Shown here: piece after piece, positions 1 through 5,748 of the stretch
Position numbering within the stretch: the stretch's first letter is position 1
Layout: each line of letters starts with the position of its first letter
From: Acidilobaceae archaeon
GTDB taxonomy: Archaea > Thermoproteota > Thermoprotei_A > Sulfolobales > Acidilobaceae
Assembly (NCBI GenBank): GCA_027044005.1
Contig: JALUDK010000291.1
Coordinates: forward strand, 1-9,107
Length of the DNA: 9,107 bases
Reading direction: 5' to 3'
Notes under the pieces: generated by a model
Database searches by the model: none
Told to the model about the DNA's origin: nothing
Seen by the model: the letters and a program-made list of their open reading frames with translations, nothing else
Program-made: the position numbers and the translations under genes

Positions 1-1
1 C

Positions 2-781
2 TACACCAGCATAACCTCCATGGGGGTCGAGGTGGGCTTCAACACGCTAGTAACAGGCTTCAAGATAGAGCCCAGGAGGCCACTAGGCGTCGAGGGGGAG
101 CCCTTCCCATGGCAGGACTCCAGGGTATCCGGGGTAGAGACTAGCAGGGGCACAATACACGCTAGGAAGAAGGTGATAGCCGCTCTAGGGGCCTGGTCCA
201 GCAAGGTCCTCAACCCAATCGGGGTGGACTCATACACGAGGCCAAAGAAGAGGCAGGTATTCAGCGTGAGGGCAGAGGGGCCACTGGCAAAGACACTACA
301 CGCCAGGGGGCTTAACGAGTACAACCTGAGCCCCATGCTAGTATTCCCACGCAAAGCCTTTGCCAGGCCAGAGCCCGGGGAAGGCTCATTCTGGGTAGGG
401 ATAAGCGACCACCTAGGCAGGCCCTTCACCCTAGACGAGGACCCAGCCCCGGAGGAGCAGTTCTATACCCTAGGGATACTCCCAATCCTCAGCCTCTACC
501 ACCCCGGCTTCGAGGGGGCAGTGCCACACTCCTCCTGGGCGGGCAACTATGACATTAGCTTCGACGGCGCCCCGATAATCTATGAGCCGTACGAGAGCGA
601 CCTGGTGGTGAGCGCCGGCACAAGCGGAAGTGGGATAATGAAGGCTGACGCAATAGGGAGGATAACAGCCTCACTCGCCCTAGGCCTGGACGAGGCGGAG
701 CTGTACGGGGGCGAGACTGTTAGGGTTGAAAGGCTCGGGCTGGAGAGGAGGCTGATAGAGCCCGAGGAGCTGGTGATATAG
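2..781 (+). CDS. FAD-dependent oxidoreductase, DAO superfamily, C-terminal part (5' truncated)
   Basis: The reading frame is open at the window edge and encodes about 259 C-terminal residues; the ATG at position 20 is internal, because the frame continues upstream of it in good codon use. The part seen matches the second half of D-amino-acid/glycine/sarcosine oxidase-type flavoproteins. It has the strand-turn segment VIAALGAWSSKV that follows the substrate domain, the substrate-domain text SWAGNYDISFDGAPII, and the C-terminal FAD-contacting glycine segment VVSAGTSGSGIMKADAIGR. The N-terminal Rossmann GxGxxG motif lies outside the window. Such enzymes oxidise amines or amino acids, with O2 or a quinone/dye as acceptor. 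The substrate cannot be read from this fragment. In archaea relatives include dye-linked proline dehydrogenases and generic amino acid oxidases. It ends 172 bp before the acyl-CoA dehydrogenase and probably belongs to a separate transcript. I am confident of the superfamily only. Confidence 0.85.
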   Translation, partial: YTSITSMGVEVGFNTLVTGFKIEPRRPLGVEGEPFPWQDSRVSGVETSRGTIHARKKVIAALGAWSSKVLNPIGVDSYTRPKKRQVFSVRAEGPLAKTLHARGLNEYNLSPMLVFPRKAFARPEPGEGSFWVGISDHLGRPFTLDEDPAPEEQFYTLGILPILSLYHPGFEGAVPHSSWAGNYDISFDGAPIIYEPYESDLVVSAGTSGSGIMKADAIGRITASLALGLDEAELYGGETVRVERLGLERRLIEPEELVI

Positions 782-833
782 CGGGGTCGGTCAAGGCTAA
801 ACACCTCATAGACCAGTCCTCGGCTCCGCCTGG

Positions 834-867
834 GGCCCTCATCCCCCCGGGTATATACGCGAGGGCC
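834..867. repeat. 7-bp inverted repeat downstream of the flavoprotein gene
   Basis: GGCCCTC (834-840) and GAGGGCC (861-867) are perfect inverted copies flanking a 20-nt loop. They lie 53 bp after the stop of the flavoprotein gene. No T-run follows, so this is not a convincing archaeal terminator. It could be an operator or a chance repeat in GC-rich DNA. Confidence 0.3.
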
Positions 868-900
868 AGCCCCCCGGTATTATGACTGTACCTGGGGGTA
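843..900 (+). promoter_or_regulatory. Repeated G/C-block plus TAT elements in spacer 782-953
   Basis: CCCCCCGG occurs at 843-850 and again at 870-877, 27 bp apart, each followed within three bases by a TAT-rich core (gtatatac and gtattat). A third G-run followed by TATA sits at 893-900. The rest of spacer 782-953 holds no ORF that I would support. These may be TATA-like or operator elements for the acyl-CoA dehydrogenase gene, but they are too far upstream of its start to be its core box if transcription begins near 952. Confidence 0.25.
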
Positions 901-922
901 TAGACCCGTGGAGCGTGTATCG

Positions 923-928
923 TTTAAA
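923..928 (+). promoter_or_regulatory. TATA box (TTTAAA) for the acyl-CoA dehydrogenase gene
   Basis: TTTAAA in an otherwise GC-rich spacer is centred about 28 bases before the GTG at 954. Archaeal TATA boxes usually sit 25-30 bases before the transcript start, so transcription would begin near 952-954. That makes the mRNA leaderless at the GTG, or gives it a leader of about 12 nt before the ATG at 966. I see no clear purine-rich BRE directly upstream. Confidence 0.5.
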
Positions 929-953
929 CCCCCTCACGCTACTACGAGCATAG

Positions 954-2108
954 GTGCCTCCTAGCATGGTGGACCTGGACAGCCTCCAGGTTATAAGGAA
1001 CAGTGTGGAGGAGTTCGCCTCCGAGCTAGAGCCCTACGCCCAGTTAATAGACAGGGAGAACAGGGTCCCAGACGATATACTAGCTAGGGTAGCTGAGATG
1101 GGCTACTTCGCCCTCAGGGTCCCCGAGGAGTACGGGGGCCCTGGCCTCAGCCTCCTCGAGAGCGTGGTTGTGGTTGAGGAGCTGGCCAGGGTCAGCAGCG
1201 CCGTGGCCATAATGGCCACTGTCAGCGGCAGCATGGTACCATACCCCCTAGTCCACTACGCCAGCGAGGACCTCAAGAGGGAGTACCTAGGCAGGCTTGC
1301 AGAGGGCAAGATAGGCGCCTTCGCCCTCACAGAGCCCTGCTGCGGAAGCGACGCCGCGGCACTGATGACCAGAGCCACGCTGGAGGGCGGGGAGTACGTT
1401 GTCGATGGGGAGAAGGTCTTCATCACCAACGCTCCCTATGCAGACTTCTTCATAGTCGCCGCGAGGACGGGGAGGCCGGAGGACAGGCACAGGGGCATAT
1501 CACTCCTCGTAGTAGACAAGGGGCCCTGCGTCGAGGTGTCAAAGCTTGAGATGATGGGCTATAGGGGGAGCGGGACCAGCCTTGTTAGGTTCAACGAGTG
1601 CAGGGTACCCAAGGAGAACATGATAGGAGAGCCCAACACTGGGTTCAAGAAAGTCATGATGACGCTGAACGAGGGCAGGATCACCACTTCAGCCACAGGC
1701 CTAGGAATAATGCAGGCCGCATTCGATGATGCGCTGGAGTATGCTAGGCAGAGGGAGAGCATGGGCAAGCCACTGGTGGAACACCAGATGGTCCAGTATA
1801 TGCTGGCGGAGATGAAGGTCCTACTAGAGACGTCCAGGCTCCTAGTATACACCGCAGCGGAGAAGCTAGACGAGGGGGCAGAGGACCTGCCCCTGTACTC
1901 AAGCATGGCCAAGCTCCACACAGCAAAGGCGGGGGTAGACCTGGTTAGGATGGCCATGCAGATACTAGGCGGTACCGGCTACAGTAAGGACAGCAGGGTG
2001 GAGAGGCTCTACAGGGACATAAAGATGATCGAGATCGGTGACGGGACCAACGAGGTCCAGAGGATGGTCATAGTTAAGAGCCTGCTGGGCAAGATAAGGG
2101 TCCAGTAG
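954..2108 (+). CDS. Acyl-CoA dehydrogenase
   Basis: This encodes a 384-residue FAD enzyme that introduces a trans-2,3 double bond into an acyl-CoA, passing electrons to an electron-transfer flavoprotein or similar acceptor not found in this window. The length is typical of the family. Signature 1 is ALTEPCCGSDAAA (about residues 124-136), with Cys where Gly/Ser/Ala/Asn is usual. Signature 2 is QILGGTGYSKDSRVERLYRD and fits the family pattern. The helix-G region reads LNEGRITTSATGLG. The canonical catalytic Glu of the C-terminal xEGT motif is Asp here (IGDGTNEVQ, Asp363). Start choice: GTG 954 fits a leaderless transcript from the TATA box at 923-928. ATG 966, four codons later, has GGTG (953-956) nine bases upstream and is a close alternative. 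Lying just ahead of the 2-oxoacid dehydrogenase operon, it could oxidise branched-chain acyl-CoAs such as isobutyryl- or isovaleryl-CoA. The substrate is inferred from context, not seen. Confidence 0.95.
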   Translation: MPPSMVDLDSLQVIRNSVEEFASELEPYAQLIDRENRVPDDILARVAEMGYFALRVPEEYGGPGLSLLESVVVVEELARVSSAVAIMATVSGSMVPYPLVHYASEDLKREYLGRLAEGKIGAFALTEPCCGSDAAALMTRATLEGGEYVVDGEKVFITNAPYADFFIVAARTGRPEDRHRGISLLVVDKGPCVEVSKLEMMGYRGSGTSLVRFNECRVPKENMIGEPNTGFKKVMMTLNEGRITTSATGLGIMQAAFDDALEYARQRESMGKPLVEHQMVQYMLAEMKVLLETSRLLVYTAAEKLDEGAEDLPLYSSMAKLHTAKAGVDLVRMAMQILGGTGYSKDSRVERLYRDIKMIEIGDGTNEVQRMVIVKSLLGKIRVQ

Positions 2109-2117
2109 TGTACAAGC

Positions 2118-2200
2118 GTTCCCAGGCCAACCCCGTCCAGCCCACCTTTATACACTGGGAACAGCATTCCTGTAGAGAAATATTTATTAACGCCGGGAAC
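2118..2200. repeat. Inverted/direct GGGAAC repeats upstream of the 2-oxoacid dehydrogenase operon
   Basis: GTTCCCAG (2118-2125) and CTGGGAAC (2155-2162) are a perfect 8-bp inverted pair with a 29-nt interval. A third, one-mismatch copy, CCGGGAAC, lies at 2193-2200, in the same orientation as the second. Copies start about 37-38 bases apart. A TTTATA lies between the first two (2147-2152). The arrangement could be an operator array for the operon, or the first two copies could form an RNA hairpin after the acyl-CoA dehydrogenase gene. Confidence 0.4.
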
Positions 2201-2219
2201 ATACGTTTGGAAAGATAGC

Positions 2220-2311
2220 TTTAAACATAAAGGGAAAGCAACCAACTTTTAAAAGAAACCTATATATTTTAATGGATGAAGCAAGCTATTATAACCCATA
2301 TTTACATATAC
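2220..2311 (+). promoter_or_regulatory. AT-rich promoter region of the 2-oxoacid dehydrogenase operon
   Basis: By hand count 2221-2310 is only about one quarter G+C, in sharp contrast to the flanking genes. It contains TTTAAA (2220-2225), the 10-bp palindrome CTTTTAAAAG (2246-2255), TATATATTTTAA (2261-2272) and TTTACATATA (2301-2310). TATATATTTT would place a transcript start near 2291 and give a leader of about 39 nt carrying the AGGTG ribosome site at 2317-2321. TTTACA would instead place a start at about 2330, a leaderless GTG. I cannot decide between these from sequence alone. The spacer from 2109 to 2220 holds TTTATA (2147-2152), AAATATTTATTAA (2178-2190) and the GGGAAC repeats, and no credible gene. 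Confidence 0.55.
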
Positions 2312-2316
2312 TGTCA

Positions 2317-2321
2317 AGGTG
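2317..2321 (+). promoter_or_regulatory. Ribosome binding site (AGGTG) for E1 alpha
   Basis: AGGTG matches the archaeal anti-Shine-Dalgarno complement (AGGAGGTGATC) and lies eight bases before the GTG at 2330. It favours that GTG over the upstream in-frame ATG at 2276. Confidence 0.5.
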
Positions 2322-2329
2322 CCAGATCC

Positions 2330-3466
2330 GTGGAGGTCCTAGGAAGCAGGGACATCCTCAACCTAGACAGAGCCCTAGGCCTATACAGGGTCATCGACGA
2401 GGATGGGAACCCCGTGGCGGGGGAGCCCAGTCTACCCGACAAGCTCCTACTTGACATGTACACATACATGATAAGGGCGAGGATACTCGACGGGTGGCTC
2501 CTCAAACTCCAGAGGATGGGCAGAGTAGCACTCCACGCCCCCAACAAGGGCCAGGAGGCATCAGCTGTGGGGGCAACCCTAGCCCTAAAGAGGGAGGACT
2601 GGCTCTTCCCCAGCTACAGGGAGCTGGGAGCCCTCCTAGTAAGGGGCATGACAGAGGAGGAGATCCTGGATAGGGCACTGACCACAATAGACGACCCCCT
2701 GAAGGGCAGCGACTTCGCGATATACGGCCATAGGAAGTACAATATAGTCCCAGCACCAGTCCCGGTAGCCAACCAGATCCCCCACGCTGTGGGCGCTGCG
2801 CTAGCCGCAAAGATCATGGGAGACAAGATCGTGACCATGACATTCTTCGGCGACGGCTCAACAAGCAGGGGCGACTTCCACGCAGGCCTGAACTTCGCAG
2901 GCGTATTCAAGGCACCCGTAGTCTTCGTGAACCAGAACAACCAGTGGGCAATATCAGTACCCCTCAAGAGGCAAACCGCGGCGCCAACAATTGCAGTCAA
3001 GGGGATAGCATACGGCGTCCCAGGCATCAGGGTCGACGGGAACGATGTGATAGCAGTCTACACAGTAGCGAGGGAGGCGGTAGAGAGGGCCAGGAGCGGC
3101 GAGGGGCCCACACTCATAGAGGCAGTAACCTACAGGCTAGGCCCCCACACCACTGCCGACGACCCAACGAGGTACAGGGGCGAAGAGGAGGTCAAGGAGT
3201 GGGAGAGGCGTGAGCCCCTCAGGAGGATGAGGAGGTACCTCATCTCCAGGGGTCTGCTAACAGAGGAGGAGGACAAGGCGCTATGGAGCGAGTGGGAGAA
3301 GAGGATAGAGGAGACCGTGGTCAAAGTGCTGGAGAAGCCGCCGCTACCGCCTGAGGTCATACTAGAAGACGTCTACGAGGAGCCGCCATGGAACCTGAAG
3401 GAGCAGATGAAGGAGCTCAGGGAGAGTATAAGGCTACTCAAGGAGCTCGGCATCGAGCTAGAGTAG
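2330..3466 (+). CDS. 2-oxoacid dehydrogenase complex E1 component, alpha subunit
   Basis: This is the alpha subunit (378 aa) of the thiamine-diphosphate-dependent E1 heterotetramer, which decarboxylates a 2-oxoacid and acylates the lipoyl group of E2. The thiamine diphosphate/Mg2+ motif is clear: GDGSTSRGDFHAG begins at residue 174 and closes with VNQNNQWAI. A loop HTTADDPTRYR near residues 271-283 corresponds to the phosphorylation-loop region of eukaryotic branched-chain E1 alpha, with threonines but no serine. The C-terminus ends in a Lys/Glu-rich helix. The sequence resembles branched-chain and archaeal/Gram-positive E1 alpha more than E. coli-type single-chain E1. Start: an in-frame ATG at 2276 would add 18 residues, but those codons (att, cat, tgt, caa, aga) are unlike the gene and lie in AT-rich promoter DNA. 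GTG 2330 has an AGGTG site and normal codons after it. It is the first gene of a four-gene operon, 16 nt before E1 beta. Whether the substrate is pyruvate or branched-chain 2-oxoacids is undetermined. Confidence 0.93.
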   Translation: MEVLGSRDILNLDRALGLYRVIDEDGNPVAGEPSLPDKLLLDMYTYMIRARILDGWLLKLQRMGRVALHAPNKGQEASAVGATLALKREDWLFPSYRELGALLVRGMTEEEILDRALTTIDDPLKGSDFAIYGHRKYNIVPAPVPVANQIPHAVGAALAAKIMGDKIVTMTFFGDGSTSRGDFHAGLNFAGVFKAPVVFVNQNNQWAISVPLKRQTAAPTIAVKGIAYGVPGIRVDGNDVIAVYTVAREAVERARSGEGPTLIEAVTYRLGPHTTADDPTRYRGEEEVKEWERREPLRRMRRYLISRGLLTEEEDKALWSEWEKRIEETVVKVLEKPPLPPEVILEDVYEEPPWNLKEQMKELRESIRLLKELGIELE

Positions 3467-3470
3467 CTGG

Positions 3471-3477
3471 GGGGTGG
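3471..3477 (+). promoter_or_regulatory. Ribosome binding site (GGGGTGG) for E1 beta
   Basis: GGGGTGG can pair along seven bases with the archaeal 16S tail, using two G-U wobbles. It lies exactly five bases before the GTG at 3483. The same seven bases and spacing occur before E2 and E3. Confidence 0.6.
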
Positions 3478-3482
3478 CAGCG

Positions 3483-4460
3483 GTGCCGGTCATGAACATG
3501 GTGCAGGCCCTAAACCAGGCCCTCAGGGAGGAGATGGCCAGGGACCCAAGGGTAGTGGTGCTGGGAGAGGACGTCGGCAGGAGGGGAGGCGTGTTCCTCG
3601 TAACAGAGGGGCTCATCGACGAGTTCGGAGAGATGAGGGTGATCGACACCCCACTAAGCGAGATGGGCATAATCGGGGTCGCAATAGGCATGGCCCTCTA
3701 CGGGCTAAGGCCCGTTGCTGAGATACAGTTCATAGACTTCGTATACGAGGCGTTCGACCAGATCGTCAGCAACATGGCTAAGATAAGGTACAGGACCGGG
3801 GGCATGTACAGCGTACCCATGGTACTCAGGAGCCCCTGCTGCGGCGGCATAAGGGGAGGAATGCACCACAGCCAGAGCCCCGAGGCATACTTCATGCACA
3901 CGGCAGGGCTAATCACCGTGATGCCCTCAACACCATACGACGCCAAGGGCCTGCTCAAGGCATCCATAAGGAGCAACGACCCCGTAATCTTCCTAGAGCC
4001 AAAGAGCATCTACAGGACCATAAAGGAGGAGGTACCAGACAGGGACTACACAGTCCCCCTAGGCAAGGCGAGGCTAGTCAGGGAGGGTAACGACGTGACC
4101 ATAGTCACATGGGGCGCCATGGTGTACCAGTCACTGGAGGCAGCAAAGCTAGTCGAGGAGAAGCACGGGTGGAGCGTAGAGGTGATAGACCTCAGAACCC
4201 TATTCCCCTACGACAAGGACGCCATAATCGAGAGCCTAGAGAAGACGGAGAGGCTAGTAATAGTACACGAAGCCCCCAAGACCGCCGGCCCAGGGGCCGA
4301 GATAGCGGCCTACATAGCGGAGAACCACATAGAACTACTCAGGGGCCCGATAGCCAGGGTAACAGGCTTCGACACTCCATTCCCGCTAGTACACGAGAAG
4401 CTATACATGCCAAACATAGCAAGGATATACATGGCCCTCAAGAAGGTCATGCAGTACTAG
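3483..4460 (+). CDS. 2-oxoacid dehydrogenase complex E1 component, beta subunit
   Basis: This is the beta subunit (325 aa) of the E1 decarboxylase, a transketolase-like pyrimidine-binding subunit that completes the thiamine diphosphate site with E1 alpha. Visible landmarks are LGEDVGRRGGVF near the N-terminus; TPLSEMGIIGVAIG, whose Glu60 matches the conserved Glu that contacts the thiamine aminopyrimidine; QFIDFVYEAFDQIVSNMAK; and MHHSQSPEAYFMHTAGL, with His129 at the position of the catalytic His. The C-terminal transketolase domain has DVTIVTWGAMV, VIDLRTLFPYD and VTGFDTPFPL. Length and motif order are normal for the family. Start: GTG 3483 follows GGGGTGG with a five-base gap. GTG 3474, which overlaps that site, and ATG 3492 are in-frame alternatives. 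It begins 16 nt after E1 alpha and ends 17 nt before E2, so it is surely cotranscribed. It is closest in style to branched-chain/archaeal E1 beta. Confidence 0.94.
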   Translation: MPVMNMVQALNQALREEMARDPRVVVLGEDVGRRGGVFLVTEGLIDEFGEMRVIDTPLSEMGIIGVAIGMALYGLRPVAEIQFIDFVYEAFDQIVSNMAKIRYRTGGMYSVPMVLRSPCCGGIRGGMHHSQSPEAYFMHTAGLITVMPSTPYDAKGLLKASIRSNDPVIFLEPKSIYRTIKEEVPDRDYTVPLGKARLVREGNDVTIVTWGAMVYQSLEAAKLVEEKHGWSVEVIDLRTLFPYDKDAIIESLEKTERLVIVHEAPKTAGPGAEIAAYIAENHIELLRGPIARVTGFDTPFPLVHEKLYMPNIARIYMALKKVMQY

Positions 4461-4465
4461 CCCAG

Positions 4466-4472
4466 GGGGTGG
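4466..4472 (+). promoter_or_regulatory. Ribosome binding site (GGGGTGG) for E2
   Basis: The same GGGGTGG sits five bases ahead of the GTG at 4478. This and the first domain (a standard lipoyl-domain beginning VKLPDIGEG) fix the E2 start and exclude the long in-frame extension back into E1 beta. Confidence 0.6.
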
Positions 4473-4477
4473 ATGCG

Positions 4478-5737
4478 GTGCCGGTAGTGCAGGTAAAGCT
4501 ACCAGACATAGGAGAGGGGATAGCTGAGGGCGAGATCGTAAGGTGGCTAGTCAAGGAGGGCGACACAGTCAAGAGGTTCCAGCCAATAGTAGAGGTCCTG
4601 ACCGCTAAGGCAACGGTAGAGATACCATCACCCTACACAGGCAAGATACGCAAGCTACTAGCATCAGAGGGAGACACAGTCAGGGTAGGCCAGCCAATAG
4701 CAGAGATCGAGACCGACACGGCAGGACCCGTTAAGGAGGAGAAGGAGGAGAGGCCAGAAGAGCCCCGGAAAGAGGAGGCTAGTGGACAGCCTAGACCACA
4801 GCTAGAGGCCACACCGATAGAAACACAAGCAGGCCAGGCAGGCATAGCTAGGGTCAAAGCGCCGCCCAGCGTGAGGATACTGGCGAGGAAGCTGGGGGTG
4901 GACCTCTCCAAGGTTAAGGGCACGGGCCCGCGGGGTGTCATAACGAAGGATGACGTGCTAGCCTACGCCGAGGCCCAGAAGAGGGAGCCCCAGCCACCAG
5001 TGCAGGTAGCAAAGGAAGCTGAAGTGGAAGAGGAGAGGATACCGCTGAGGGGAGTCAAGAAGGTCATGGCCGAGAGGATGGTTGAAGCCAAGACTAGGAT
5101 ACCCCACGCCTATGTCGTGGAGGAGGTAGACATAACCGAGCTACTATCAGTCAGGGAGAGGCTAAAGCCGCTGGCAGAGGAGAAGGGAGTCAAGCTAACC
5201 ATACTCCCGTTCATAATGAAGGCGGCAGTGAAGGCAATACGAGAGTACCCGCTAATCAACTCCAGCCTAGACGAGGACAAGGGAGAGATAATCGTCAAGA
5301 GGACAGTTAACCTGGGATTCGCAGTGGACACCCCCCACGGCCTCATGGTACCAGTGATAAAGAACGCCAACACCAAGGGCCTCTTCCAGCTAGCCAGGGA
5401 GGTTAGAGAACTAGCAAGAAAGGCTAGGGAGGCGAAGCTGAGCCTAGACGAGGTTAGGGGGAGCACATTCTCCATATCAAACTACGGCTCCATAGGAGGC
5501 GTACTAGGGATACCAGTCATAAACCCGCCTGAAGCCGCGATACTCGGCGTGGGCAGGATCAGGAAAGAGCCAAGGATCAGGGACGGCAAGATCGAGGAGA
5601 GGAGCCTAGTATACCTAACCCTAAGCTTCGACCACAGGATACTCGAGGGGGGATACGCCACCAGGTTCCTAGTCAGGGTCAAGGAGCTACTAGAGAACCC
5701 CATACTGCTCCTAGCAGGCGAAGGGGAGCTCGAGTAG
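4478..5737 (+). CDS. 2-oxoacid dehydrogenase complex E2, dihydrolipoamide acyltransferase
   Basis: This is the core acyltransferase (419 aa) that takes the acyl group from E1 on a swinging lipoyl arm and hands it to CoA. The domains in order are: one lipoyl domain (residues 1-80, VKLPDIGEG, lipoyl lysine Lys44 in LTAKATVEI); a Glu/Lys/Pro-rich linker; a peripheral-subunit-binding domain (about 128-165, APPSVRILARKLGVDLSKV then GTGPRGVITKDDV) that docks E1 or E3; a second charged linker; and the catalytic domain (about 185-419). The catalytic domain shows RIPHAYVVEEVDIT, NLGFAVDTPHGLMVPVI, FSISNYGSIGG, and the active-site stretch SFDHRILEGG. There His386 is catalytic, but the usual Asp of HRxxDG is Glu390. 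E2 cores of this type form 24- or 60-subunit cages. The Lys needs lipoylation, and no lipoate ligase or synthase gene is present here. It lies 17 nt after E1 beta and 11 nt before E3. Confidence 0.95.
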   Translation: MPVVQVKLPDIGEGIAEGEIVRWLVKEGDTVKRFQPIVEVLTAKATVEIPSPYTGKIRKLLASEGDTVRVGQPIAEIETDTAGPVKEEKEERPEEPRKEEASGQPRPQLEATPIETQAGQAGIARVKAPPSVRILARKLGVDLSKVKGTGPRGVITKDDVLAYAEAQKREPQPPVQVAKEAEVEEERIPLRGVKKVMAERMVEAKTRIPHAYVVEEVDITELLSVRERLKPLAEEKGVKLTILPFIMKAAVKAIREYPLINSSLDEDKGEIIVKRTVNLGFAVDTPHGLMVPVIKNANTKGLFQLAREVRELARKAREAKLSLDEVRGSTFSISNYGSIGGVLGIPVINPPEAAILGVGRIRKEPRIRDGKIEERSLVYLTLSFDHRILEGGYATRFLVRVKELLENPILLLAGEGELE

Positions 5738-5743
5738 GGGTGG
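5737..5743 (+). promoter_or_regulatory. Ribosome binding site (GGGGTGG) for E3
   Basis: Third copy of the operon's GGGGTGG, five bases before the GTG at 5749; its first base is the last base of the E2 stop codon. The ATG at 5746 is only two bases from the motif, closer than the spacing used for the other two genes. Confidence 0.5.
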
Positions 5744-5748
5744 CCATG

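Noticed and set aside
1..429. Antisense open frame under the flavoprotein gene
   Set aside because: It mirrors a conserved gene. Long antisense frames are expected with this GC-rich, biased codon use. The same applies to antisense frames at 1559-1957, 2614-3027, 4633-4941, 5110-5475, 5482-5931 and 5880-6260.
2276..2329. 18-residue N-terminal extension of E1 alpha from ATG 2276
   Set aside because: Codons are AT-rich and unlike the gene, the stretch overlaps promoter-like DNA, and GTG 2330 has an AGGTG site. The TTTTAAAA box at 2247-2254 could support a leaderless ATG, so this is a preference, not proof.
4109..4477. Long in-frame extension upstream of E2, inside E1 beta
   Set aside because: It overlaps the strongly conserved E1 beta gene, translates to Arg/Gly/Ser/His-rich low-complexity text, and the lipoyl domain starts right after GTG 4478 with a good ribosome site.
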